Below are positions 9,030 to 17,005 of a stretch of 64,000 nucleotides of DNA, piece by piece. The notes under the pieces were generated by a model that saw only the letters and a list, made by a program, of their open reading frames with translations, was not told where the DNA came from and ran no database searches. The stretch covers positions 4,515,570 through 4,579,569 of the forward strand of contig NZ_CP042906.1 of NCBI RefSeq assembly GCF_008728855.1, written 5' to 3'. The translations under genes were made by a program, and so were the position numbers. The stretch's first letter is position 1, and the number at the start of each line of letters is the position of its first letter. This DNA is from Hypericibacter terrae. GTDB lineage: Bacteria; Pseudomonadota; Alphaproteobacteria; Dongiales; Dongiaceae.

Positions 9030-10013
9030 TCAGTCGACGCCGTAATAGCGCTTGTACCATTCGACCGTGCGGGGAATGCCTTCCTCGATGGGCGTGCGCG
9101 GCATGAAGCCCAGATCGCGCGTCGAGGCGCTGATATCGGCATAGGTCACATGGACGTCGCCCGGCTGCATCGGCGCGTCCTCGACCTTGGCCGGCTTGCC
9201 GCAGGCCGCTTCGACCACCTTGACGAAATCGCGCACGTCGACGGTGCGATGATTGCCGAGATTATAGATCGCATAGGGCAGCCCCTCGCGGTCCTTGGCA
9301 GGCGGACGGTCCAATGCCGCCAGCACGCCCGCCACGATGTCGTCGATATAGGTGAAGTCGCGCTTCAGATTGCCGCCATTGAAGAGCCACAGCTTGTTGC
9401 CGCGCATCACCGCGTCGATGAAGAGCAGGGCCGCCATGTCGGGCCGGCCCCAGGGCCCGTAGACCGTGAAGAAGCGCAAGCCCGTCGTCGGGATGCCGTA
9501 GAGATGGCTGTAGGTCGCGGCGATATGCTCGGCCGCGCGCTTGGAGGCGGCGTAGAGCGAGCGCGGGCGGTCGGCGCGGTTGTCGAGGGAGAAGGGCACC
9601 TCCTTGCTGTCGCCATAGACCGAGGAGCTGCTGGCGAAGACCAGATGCTTGAAGTCGGGGAGCTGGCGCACCGCCTCGACCATCGCCAGCTGACCGTCGA
9701 TATTGCTGCGGATGAACTCCCAGGGATGGGTGATCGACCGGCGCACGCCAGGCTGGCCCGCCATATGCAGCACCCGGTCGATGCTGGCATAGCCCTCGAA
9801 CAGGGCCGCCAGCGCCTTCGGATCGCCCACATCCAGGTCGTGAAAGCTGAAATCGTCGCGTTTCAGCAGCGCCTGGACCCGCGCCTGCTTCAGGGCGGGA
9901 TCGTAGAAATGGATGAAGTTATCGACGCCCACGACTCGCTCGCCGCGGTCGAGCAGCGCGTTGACCAGGTGAAAGCCGATGAAGCCGGCGGCGCCGGTAA
10001 CGAGGACGGTCAT
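9030..10013 (-). CDS. NAD-dependent epimerase, UDP-glucuronate 4-epimerase type
   Basis: A 327-residue extended SDR sugar-nucleotide epimerase. The Rossmann motif GAAGFIGFH is at residues 7-15. The segment VDNFIHFYDPALKQAR is typical of UDP-glucuronate/galacturonate 4-epimerases. The catalytic elements are SSSSVYGD and YAASK (Tyr and Lys), followed by FFTVYGPWGRPDMA. It interconverts UDP-glucuronate and UDP-galacturonate to supply uronic acids for surface polysaccharide. No other polysaccharide gene is adjacent, so the pathway is inferred. It converges on the DUF411 gene with 10 bp between stops. The interval 10014-10243 to the next gene contains no supportable feature apart from both promoters. 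Confidence 0.85.
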   Translation of the reverse strand: MTVLVTGAAGFIGFHLVNALLDRGERVVGVDNFIHFYDPALKQARVQALLKRDDFSFHDLDVGDPKALAALFEGYASIDRVLHMAGQPGVRRSITHPWEFIRSNIDGQLAMVEAVRQLPDFKHLVFASSSSVYGDSKEVPFSLDNRADRPRSLYAASKRAAEHIAATYSHLYGIPTTGLRFFTVYGPWGRPDMAALLFIDAVMRGNKLWLFNGGNLKRDFTYIDDIVAGVLAALDRPPAKDREGLPYAIYNLGNHRTVDVRDFVKVVEAACGKPAKVEDAPMQPGDVHVTYADISASTRDLGFMPRTPIEEGIPRTVEWYKRYYGVD

Positions 10014-10243
10014 GAAATGTCCGCAAACCCGGGTGGGAACGTAAGGATATAGCCGAGCCGGCGCCGTAAATCATCCAACGTTACCAAGCCGCGGAAAAGC
10101 CCGGGCCGCCCCGCCCATTCATTGCAGGCGGACGGGCGCTCGGCTAGCTTCACGCAGAATCAACAGGCATAACTTGGCAACAACGACAATCCGGAACACC
10201 CGCCCTGGTCCGGCGGCGTCGAATCCGGTCCCAAGGGAGAGAT

Positions 10244-11077
10244 ATGGCTCAGCCAGCGATCATCACCGTCGCCATTACCGGGAGCCAGCCGACCAAGGCG
10301 CAGAACCCGGCCGTGCCCGTGACCCCGGCCGAGCAGATCGAGAGCACCCACGAGGCCTTCGAGGCCGGCGCCGCCCTGGTCCATATCCATGTGCGCGACG
10401 ACGAGGGCCGCTCCTCCTCGGATGCTGACCGCTTCGCCCGGGTTCAGGAAGGCATCCGCCGCCACTGTCCGGGCATGATCGTCCAGTTCTCGACCGGGGG
10501 GCGCGGGCGCGACCCGTCCGAGCGCGGCTCGTCGCTCAAGCACCGGCCGGACATGGCGTCGCTCGCCACCGGCTCGGTCAATTTCGCCACCATCATCTAT
10601 GAGAACCCACCGCAACTGATCGACGGGCTGGCGCAGACCATGCTGGCGCATGAGATCAAGCCCGAGATCGAGATCTTCGACCTGGCGATGCTCTATAACG
10701 CCCGCGAGCTGGTCGACCGGGGCCTGCTGAAGCCGCCGGTCCATGTCCAGTTCGTCATGGGCATTCCCGGCGCCCTCCCGGCGCGCGAGAAAGTGCTGGA
10801 TTTCCTGATCGGCGAGCTGGCGGAGTTCCTGCCGGGCGCGACCTGGACCGCCGCGGCCACCGGCCGTCATCAGCTCGAGGCCAACCGCTGGGCACTCGCC
10901 AAGGGCGGTCACTTGCGCACGGGCCTCGAGGACAACATCTATTACGCCAAGGGCCGGCTTGCCGCGAGCAATGCCGAGCTGGTGGCCCGGGCCGCTGCGC
11001 TCTGCGCCGAGATGGGTCGTCCGCCGGCAAATCCCGCCGAGGCACGGAACCTTTTGGGCCTCCGGCCCGCTTCATGA
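10244..11077 (+). CDS. BKACE family beta-keto acid cleavage enzyme (DUF849)
   Basis: A 277-residue member of the BKACE (3-keto-5-aminohexanoate cleavage enzyme, DUF849) family. These zinc-dependent TIM-barrel enzymes condense a beta-keto acid with acetyl-CoA and split it to acetoacetate and a new acyl-CoA. The metal histidines appear in ALVHIHVRDDEG near residues 45-50. The glycine-rich FSTGGRGRDP and the segment VMGIPGALPA are typical of the fold. It ends seven bases before the start of the indolepyruvate oxidoreductase gene, and its stop codon overlaps that gene's ribosome binding site, so the two are cotranscribed and probably work on related keto acids. The family contains many specificities, and the substrate cannot be read from the sequence. 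Confidence 0.87.
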   Translation: MAQPAIITVAITGSQPTKAQNPAVPVTPAEQIESTHEAFEAGAALVHIHVRDDEGRSSSDADRFARVQEGIRRHCPGMIVQFSTGGRGRDPSERGSSLKHRPDMASLATGSVNFATIIYENPPQLIDGLAQTMLAHEIKPEIEIFDLAMLYNARELVDRGLLKPPVHVQFVMGIPGALPAREKVLDFLIGELAEFLPGATWTAAATGRHQLEANRWALAKGGHLRTGLEDNIYYAKGRLAASNAELVARAAALCAEMGRPPANPAEARNLLGLRPAS

Positions 11078-11084
11078 GGCTCCC

Positions 11085-14000
11085 ATGAGATTGGCGACCG
11101 TCAGCCTCGACGACAAATACACCGCTGAAAGCGGTCGCATCTTCCTGACCGGCACCCAGGCGCTGGTGCGCCTGCCGATGATGCAGCGCCGGCGCGACGA
11201 GGCGGCGGGCCTCAACACGGCGGCCTTCGTCACCGGCTATCGCGGCTCGCCGCTTGGCGGGCTCGATATGGCCATGGGACAGGCCCACAAGTTCCTCGAG
11301 CGCCACCACATCCGCTTCCAGGCGGGCGTGAACGAGGATCTGGCGGCGACCGCCGTCTGGGGCACGCAGCAGCTCGATCTCTTCGGCGATTCCAACTATG
11401 ACGGCGTCTTCGCCCTCTGGTATGGCAAGGGCCCCGGCGTCGACCGCTCCGGCGACGCGCTGCGCCATGCCAATCTCGCCGGCACCGCCAGGCATGGCGG
11501 CGTGCTGGCGCTGGCCGGCGACGATCACACCTGCAAATCCTCGACCACCGCGCACCAGACCGAATTCGCCTTCATGGATGCGCAGATCCCGGTGCTGAAC
11601 CCGGCGGGCGTGCAGGAGTTCCTCGATCTGGGCCTCCATGGCATCGCCCTCTCGCGCTATTCCGGTTGCTGGGTCGCGTTGAAATGCGTCGCCGACACGG
11701 TCGAGAGCTCGGCCTCGGTCTCGGTCGATCCGCACCGCGTCCAGATCGTCGCCCCGACCGATTTCGACATGCCCGCGGGCGGCCTCAATATCCGCCTCCC
11801 CTCCTCGCCCTTCGCCTCGGTCCAGGCGCTGGAGCAGGAGATGCGGCTGCATAAGTTCAAGCTGAAGGCGGTGCTGGCCTATGCCCGCGCCAACCAGCTC
11901 GACCGCGCGGTGATCGACGGGCCGAAGCGCCGGCTCGGCATCGTCACCACCGGCAAATCCTATCTCGATCTGCGCCAGGCGCTGGACGATCTCGGCATCG
12001 ACGAGGCCCATGCCGAGGAAGTGGGCCTGAGCGTCTACAAGGTCGGGCTGGTCTGGCCGCTCGAGCCCGAGAACCTCAAGCGATTCGCCGAAGGCCTCGA
12101 GGAGATCCTGGTGGTCGAGGAGAAGCGGCCGCTGCTCGAGGACCAGATCAAGACTATCCTCTATGACGCGCCGGCCGGCCGCCGGCCGCGCGTCATCGGC
12201 AAATATGACGAAAGCGGCGAATGGATCCTGCCCTCGGCCGACGAGCTCTCCCCCGCCATGATCGCGCGCGTCATCGCCAAGCGCATCAAGCGCTTCTATG
12301 ACAGCCCGCGGATCGAGGAGCGGCTGGGTTTCCTCGAGGCCAAGGAGAAGGCGCTCGAAGGCTACAAGCCCGCCATCAAGCGCGTCGCCTATTTCTGCTC
12401 GGGCTGCCCGCACAACACCTCGACGCGCGTGCCCGACGGCAGCCGCGCGCTGGCCGGCATCGGCTGCCATTACATGGCGCAGTGGATGGACCGGAACACC
12501 GACACCTTCACCCAGATGGGCGGCGAGGGCGCCACCTGGATCGGCCAGGCGCCGTTCTCGAAGACGCCGCACGTCTTCCAGAACCTCGGCGACGGCACCT
12601 ATTTCCATTCGGGTTCGCTGGCGATCCGCGCCGCGGTGGGGGCCGGCGTCAACATCACCTACAAGCTCCTCTATAACGACGCGGTCGCGATGACCGGCGG
12701 CCAGCATGTCGATGGCCCGCTCGACGTGCCGCGGGTCACGCGCCAGCTCGCGGCCGAAGGTGTCGGCCGCATCTGCCTCGTGACCGACCAGCCCGAGCTC
12801 TATGAGGGCGATTCCTCGCTGGCGCCGGGCACCGAGATCTCGCACCGCGACCAGCTCGACGCCGTGCAGCGCTCGCTGCGCGAGACGCCGGGCGTGACCG
12901 CGCTGGTCTATGCGCAGACCTGCGCCGCCGAGAAGCGGCGCCGGCGCAAGCGCGGCCTGATGGAAGATCCCGCCAAGCGGGTCCTCATCAACGAGCGCGT
13001 CTGCGAGGGCTGCGGCGATTGCAGCAAGCAGTCGAACTGCCTCTCGGTCGTGCCGGTCGAGACCGAGTTCGGCCGCAAGCGCGCGATCGACCAGTCCTCC
13101 TGCAACAAGGACTTCTCCTGCGTGAAGGGCTTCTGCCCGAGCTTCGTCACCGTCAAGGGCGGGTCGCTCAGGAAGCGCCGCCCCGCGAAGCCGAACGGCG
13201 CGGCCGCCTTGCCGCCTTTGCCCGAGCCGCAGCGGCCGGGCACGGCCGAGCCCTACGGCATCCTCGTCACCGGCGTCGGCGGCACCGGCGTGGTCACGGT
13301 CGGCGCCCTGATCGGCATGGCCGCCCATATCGAAGGCAAGGGCTGCACCATCCTCGACATGACCGGCCTCGCGCAGAAGGGTGGCGCCGTCATCAGCCAT
13401 CTGCGCATCGCCGACAATCCCGCCGACATCCATGCGGTCCGGGTCGCTGCCGGCGGCGCCCGGCTGCTGCTGGGCTGCGATCTCGTGGTCGCCGCCAGCT
13501 ATGACGCGCTGACCAAGCTGCATAAGGGTGTGAGCCGCGCCGTCATCAATCTCGAAGAGAGCATCACCGGGGATTTCACGCGCCACCCCGACATGGGGTT
13601 CCCGATCGCCGACCTGAAGCGCGCGGTCGTCGATGCGGTCGGGCGTGACGATGTCGATTTCGTCGACGCCTCGCGCCTGGCGACGGCGATCATGGGCGAT
13701 TCGATCGCGAGCAATCTCTTCATGCTGGGCTTCGCCTATCAGAAGGGCCTGATCCCGGTCTCGGGCGAGGCGCTGGAACAGGCGATCGAGCTCAACGGCG
13801 CAGCGGTCGAGCAGAACCGCCAGGCCTTCCGCTGGGGCCGGCGCGCCGCCCACGACCCGGCCTCGGTCGAGACCGCCGCCGAGGCCGCCGATCCGGCGTC
13901 GGCCCCGCGGCCGATCGCGACCACGCTCGAGGAGATCGTGAACCTGCGGGCCCGCGACCTGACCGCCTATCAGAACGACGCGCTGGCGCGCCGCTATCGC

Positions 14001-14582
14001 GATCTCGTCGCCTTGGTCGAGGTGGCCGAGGCCGAGCGCACGCCCGGCCGTCGCGGCCTTGCCGAGGCGGTCGCGCGCAACTATTACAAACTCCTCGCCT
14101 ACAAGGACGAGTATGAGGTGGCGCGGCTCCTCTCCGACCCGGCGTTCCGCCAGTCGCTGGCGAGCCAGTTCGAGGGGAACTGGAAGGTCTCGCTCAATCT
14201 GGCGCCGCCGATCATCGCCAGGCGCGACCCCGAGACCGGCCATCTGCTCAAGCGCGAATTCGGCCCCTGGCTGCTCAAGGTCTTCGGCATCCTGCCGCAT
14301 TTCCGCTTCCTGCGCGGCACGGCGCTCGATCCCTTCGGCCGCACCGCCGAGCGCAAGCGCGAGCGCGCGTTGATCGTCGAGTATGAGGCGCTGGTGAAGG
14401 AGATCCTGGCCAGGCTCGATCACGAGAACCACCGCGTCGCGGTGGCGCTGGCCGACCTGCCGGACCAGATCCGCGGCTATGGCCATGTGAAGGACGCATC
14501 GATCGAGAAGACCAAGGTGCGCGAGGCCGAGCTGCTCGCGACGTTCCGCAGCGCGCCGGTCCAGGCCGCGGCGGCGGAGTAG
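11085..14582 (+). CDS. Indolepyruvate ferredoxin oxidoreductase, fused alpha-beta form
   Basis: A 1165-residue fused oxidoreductase that decarboxylates aryl 2-oxoacids such as indolepyruvate to aryl-CoA, passing electrons to ferredoxin. The order is as expected for the alphaproteobacterial fused form. It begins with a pyrimidine-binding domain (VTGYRGSPLGG, near residue 45). The thiamine diphosphate domain follows, with GGEGATWIGQ near 480. A ferredoxin-like cluster region near 638-690 contains CEGCGDC and later SCVKGFCPS. The gamma domain (GVGGTGVVTVGALIG) starts near 725, and a C-terminal DUF6537-type extension ends the protein. The frame is open from 10959, but the ATG at 11085 follows a GAGG site overlapping the stop of the BKACE gene. 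Family members serve aromatic amino acid breakdown. Confidence 0.9.
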   Translation: MRLATVSLDDKYTAESGRIFLTGTQALVRLPMMQRRRDEAAGLNTAAFVTGYRGSPLGGLDMAMGQAHKFLERHHIRFQAGVNEDLAATAVWGTQQLDLFGDSNYDGVFALWYGKGPGVDRSGDALRHANLAGTARHGGVLALAGDDHTCKSSTTAHQTEFAFMDAQIPVLNPAGVQEFLDLGLHGIALSRYSGCWVALKCVADTVESSASVSVDPHRVQIVAPTDFDMPAGGLNIRLPSSPFASVQALEQEMRLHKFKLKAVLAYARANQLDRAVIDGPKRRLGIVTTGKSYLDLRQALDDLGIDEAHAEEVGLSVYKVGLVWPLEPENLKRFAEGLEEILVVEEKRPLLEDQIKTILYDAPAGRRPRVIGKYDESGEWILPSADELSPAMIARVIAKRIKRFYDSPRIEERLGFLEAKEKALEGYKPAIKRVAYFCSGCPHNTSTRVPDGSRALAGIGCHYMAQWMDRNTDTFTQMGGEGATWIGQAPFSKTPHVFQNLGDGTYFHSGSLAIRAAVGAGVNITYKLLYNDAVAMTGGQHVDGPLDVPRVTRQLAAEGVGRICLVTDQPELYEGDSSLAPGTEISHRDQLDAVQRSLRETPGVTALVYAQTCAAEKRRRRKRGLMEDPAKRVLINERVCEGCGDCSKQSNCLSVVPVETEFGRKRAIDQSSCNKDFSCVKGFCPSFVTVKGGSLRKRRPAKPNGAAALPPLPEPQRPGTAEPYGILVTGVGGTGVVTVGALIGMAAHIEGKGCTILDMTGLAQKGGAVISHLRIADNPADIHAVRVAAGGARLLLGCDLVVAASYDALTKLHKGVSRAVINLEESITGDFTRHPDMGFPIADLKRAVVDAVGRDDVDFVDASRLATAIMGDSIASNLFMLGFAYQKGLIPVSGEALEQAIELNGAAVEQNRQAFRWGRRAAHDPASVETAAEAADPASAPRPIATTLEEIVNLRARDLTAYQNDALARRYRDLVALVEVAEAERTPGRRGLAEAVARNYYKLLAYKDEYEVARLLSDPAFRQSLASQFEGNWKVSLNLAPPIIARRDPETGHLLKREFGPWLLKVFGILPHFRFLRGTALDPFGRTAERKRERALIVEYEALVKEILARLDHENHRVAVALADLPDQIRGYGHVKDASIEKTKVREAELLATFRSAPVQAAAAE

Positions 14583-14629
14583 GCGGGACTCTCGCTCATC
14601 CGATTTGGCACAGAGGCGAGCACCCGATC

Positions 14630-14651
14630 GTCACCCCCGCGAAAGCGGGGG
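14630..14651. repeat. Left arm of 80-bp paired-palindrome element, interrupted by IS30 copy 1
   Basis: The palindrome CCCCCGCGAAAGCGGGGG (14634-14651) preceded by GTCA. It is the left arm of an 80-bp element whose remainder lies at 15689-15746, beyond the insertion sequence. Removing the IS (14652-15685) and one copy of the GGG target duplication restores a unit that is colinear with the intact one at 29573-29652. The TCA at 14631-14633 reads as the TGA stop codon of the transposase on the minus strand. Confidence 0.85.
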
Positions 14652-15641
14652 GATGGATTCACACTCCAAGTGCAACACTTGGCTGCAGAAGATTTCAGCG
14701 GGGCTGTGCCAGTCAAGGCATTTGCGCGGGGTGTTGTTGTAGGCGCGGACCAGATTTGAGAGTTGGCGTGTGGTGAGGGTGTCGAGGTTGGTTTTTCTGG
14801 GGATGTTGCGGCGCAATCGCCCGATGGCGTTTTCGACGCCCCCTTTCTGCCAGGGAGCATAGGGGTCGCAGAAGAAGGTCTGGATATCGAGGCGGTGGAG
14901 CTCGTAGTGACGGGCGAACTCGGTGCCATTGTCGAAGGTGATGGTCTGGCGCAGGGATTGGGGCAGAGGCCCGAGCAAGCTGGCGATAGCGTCGGCGATC
15001 GGCTCGGCATGCTTGCCGTTGGACCGGCCGACGATGAGCAGGCGGGAGGATCGCTCATGCAAGGCGAGGAGGGCCTGGCCGTAGCGGGTGAACATCATGA
15101 GATCGGCTTCCCAGTTGCCGGCGACCGAACGGTCCCCGACGGCGGCGGGTCTTTCTGCAATGGAAACACGATCTTGGATGTGCAGGGCCGAGCTGCCGCC
15201 CTTGCGGCCGCGGCGGCCGCGTTTGCTCTTGGCGCGGGGCAGGTAATGGCGCCAGCGATAGTCCTTGTGGCGGGTGATCTGGGCCTGGATGAAGCGGTAG
15301 ATGCTCTCCGGGCTGATGACGTGCCGGCCCTGCTGGCGTTCGAGCCAGCCGCAGACCTGCTCGGGCGACCAGCCTTTCTTCAGGCCGTCGAGGACTTGCC
15401 GGCGCAACTTGGCGTCACGTTCCAGACGCGAGCCTCGCCAGCGCCGGGCCCGGGTCTGCTGCTGGGCGTAGACGGCCCGATAGCCGATCTGACGGCCGGT
15501 GTTTCGCTTCAGCTCCCGAGAAATCGTCGATGCTGGGCGATCCAGAGCTGCAGCGATCTGGCGGATCGAGTGGTCTTTGGCCTGAAGGCTGGCAAGGATG
15601 GCGCGCTCTTCGGCCGAGAGCTGAGTGTATTTTGTTCCCAT
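14631..15641 (-). CDS. IS30-family transposase, copy 1
   Basis: A 336-residue DDE transposase of the IS30 family that cuts and pastes its own element. The N-terminal helix-turn-helix reads YTQLSAEERAILASLQ, followed by IRQIAAALDRPASTISRELKRN. The catalytic triad is visible as NWEADLM (first Asp), FDNGTEFARH (second Asp) and KGGVENAIGRLRR (Glu). The last six codons (PPLSRG) and the TGA stop lie outside the element, in the target palindrome at 14631-14651. The IS ends exactly after the codon for Ile-330. It is identical in protein sequence to copy 2 apart from one flank-encoded residue (Pro here, Ser there), so at least one copy moved recently. Confidence 0.92.
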   Translation of the reverse strand: MGTKYTQLSAEERAILASLQAKDHSIRQIAAALDRPASTISRELKRNTGRQIGYRAVYAQQQTRARRWRGSRLERDAKLRRQVLDGLKKGWSPEQVCGWLERQQGRHVISPESIYRFIQAQITRHKDYRWRHYLPRAKSKRGRRGRKGGSSALHIQDRVSIAERPAAVGDRSVAGNWEADLMMFTRYGQALLALHERSSRLLIVGRSNGKHAEPIADAIASLLGPLPQSLRQTITFDNGTEFARHYELHRLDIQTFFCDPYAPWQKGGVENAIGRLRRNIPRKTNLDTLTTRQLSNLVRAYNNTPRKCLDWHSPAEIFCSQVLHLECESIPPLSRG

Positions 15642-15685
15642 GGCAACACCCTAATCTGGTGTTGCACTTCGTTTGAAAATTCAGC
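14652..15685 (-). mobile_element. IS30-family insertion sequence, copy 1 (1034 bp)
   Basis: The boundaries come from comparing the two copies and their flanks. The element starts at its transposase-proximal end with GCTGAATTTTC (complement, ending at 15685) and finishes with GAATCCATC (complement, at 14652). The terminal inverted repeats are 27 bp, with about 20 positions matching, including the inner AAGTGCAACAC. A 3-bp direct repeat GGG flanks it (14649-14651 and 15686-15688). Both copies are 1034 bp. IS30-family elements typically make 2-3 bp duplications and prefer palindromic targets, which fits. The insertion is intergenic, between the indolepyruvate oxidoreductase and a DMT transporter gene, and does not interrupt a gene. 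Confidence 0.9.
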
Positions 15686-15688
15686 GGG

Positions 15689-15746
15689 CCCAACTCGCTC
15701 CAGCGTATCAAGCTGAAAGATGGGTCCCCGCTTTCGCGGGGATGAC
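15689..15746. repeat. Remainder of paired-palindrome element after IS30 copy 1
   Basis: Spacer plus right arm of the 80-bp element split by IS30 copy 1. The right palindrome CCCCGCTTTCGCGGGG is at 15726-15741, followed by ATGAC. The internal spacer has the family-typical GATGGGTC next to the right arm. The element ends two bases before the stop codon of the DMT transporter gene (15749 on the minus strand), so it may double as that gene's terminator. Confidence 0.8.
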
Positions 15747-15748
15747 GG

Positions 15749-16633
15749 TCAGCGCCGTCGCGCGATCACCACGCCGGCGAAGATCATGATGGTGGCGGCG
15801 ATCAGGATCGCGGTCGGCCGTTCGCCGAGCCAGAAGAAGGCGAGCACCAATCCCGAGAGCGGCTGCAGGAACTGGATCGTGCCCATGCGCGCGATGCCGC
15901 CATGGCCGAGCGCCCAGTACCAGCCGATATAGCCCATGATCGAGGTGACCCAGGCGAGCATCGCGATGGTGCCCCAGGCGATCCAGCTCGCCTCCGGCAG
16001 GCTTCCGCCCGTCTCGAAGGCCAGGAACGGCGCCACCGCGAGCGCGCCCGCGGTCACGCCCCAGAGCGTGGTGCCGAGGCTGGCATAGCCGGACTGGGTG
16101 AGCCGCGCGCCGGCGACATAACCCATGGCGGCGAACAGACTGGCGAACAGGATCAGGCAATCGCCGAGGATCGAGGCCTCGCCCGCCGAGGTCGGCATGC
16201 GGCCGAGGATCAGCAGGATCTCGCCGGCGAAGGCGACCGCACAACCCGCCCACCAGACCCGGCTGGGCCGGCGCCGCTCGATGGCCGCGGCATAGAGCCC
16301 GGTGAAGATGGGGAGCGCGGCCAAGATCAGTCCGCCATGCATGGCCGAGGTCATGCGCTGGCCGATGGTGTAGAGAATCGGAAAGGCCACGAAGCCGCAG
16401 AAGCCCGAGAGCAGCAGCGGCCAGATCTGGCGGCCCTGGCGCGGCGGCTTGATGCGCAGGCCCAAGGCCAGGGGTGCCGCCGCCAGCCCGCCGAGCAGGG
16501 TGCGCAGCATGCCGACCAGCAGCGGATCGATCTCGCGCGCCGCGACCTTGGTGAAGACCGGCGTCGCCCCCCAGAACACCACTACGGCGAGCGCCACCAG
16601 GACGGGAATCCAACTCGAGCTCTTGGTCGTCAT
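15749..16633 (-). CDS. DMT superfamily transporter (EamA type)
   Basis: A 294-residue inner-membrane protein with about ten hydrophobic helices in two EamA repeats. The first repeat includes VVFWGATPVFTKVAAREIDP and the second MGYIGWYWALGHGGIARMG with FLQPLSGLVLAFFWLGERPT. EamA transporters export small metabolites or amino acids, and the substrate here is unknown. It ends directly at the paired-palindrome repeat. The first ORF codon ATG at 16633 has no strong ribosome binding site but matches the usual length and N terminus of the family. Confidence 0.85.
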   Translation of the reverse strand: MTTKSSSWIPVLVALAVVVFWGATPVFTKVAAREIDPLLVGMLRTLLGGLAAAPLALGLRIKPPRQGRQIWPLLLSGFCGFVAFPILYTIGQRMTSAMHGGLILAALPIFTGLYAAAIERRRPSRVWWAGCAVAFAGEILLILGRMPTSAGEASILGDCLILFASLFAAMGYVAGARLTQSGYASLGTTLWGVTAGALAVAPFLAFETGGSLPEASWIAWGTIAMLAWVTSIMGYIGWYWALGHGGIARMGTIQFLQPLSGLVLAFFWLGERPTAILIAATIMIFAGVVIARRR

Positions 16634-17005
16634 GTCGCCGGGGCCGTCCGCGTCGCAGGTTTATGTTTCAATGATTTCTTGTTCGCCTAAAGCAACGGCC
16701 GGCGAACCGCAATGGGCTTGGTGCATCGACGACAATTGTGACCGCGACGCCCGGGTCGCGACGGAACGCCCTGGCAACGATCGGTAATGCGGCAAGGCCG
16801 TATGGCGCCTCGGGTTTATCGCCGCCACGGGACGATGCGAGCAGGTGCTTGTCACCGGGACATGCGCTTGAACCTCCCCGCATATTGAAGGACTATTCCT
16901 GGGCAACGAACCCCGGCCGACCTTGAAAAGGCCCATGCGCATCGCCCCCCACGCGAACGCTGCCAAGGGCCAAGGCCCGGGAATCAGGGACAAGGAGGAA
17001 ATCTC
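16634..17005. other. Intergenic region upstream of the oligopeptide transport operon
   Basis: 372 bp between a divergently transcribed DMT transporter and oppA. No gene could be supported in it. It should hold the promoter of the opp operon, and it ends in a very strong ribosome binding site (AAGGAGG at 16992-16998). I saw no riboswitch-like or tRNA-like fold, nor a clear operator. Confidence 0.45.

Noticed and set aside
10755-14486. A 1243-codon open frame on the minus strand, antisense to the indolepyruvate oxidoreductase; similar long frames at 24243-26495, 55237-58362 and 60219-62624
   Set aside because: Shadow frames are common in GC-rich coding DNA. The translations are rich in Arg, Ala, Gly, His and Asp without recognisable motifs, while the other strand encodes clear enzymes.
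14763-15716. Frame antisense to the IS30 transposase, present at both IS copies (also 37670-38605)
   Set aside because: It is duplicated only because the IS is duplicated. No family features are visible, and the sense frame has complete DDE motifs.
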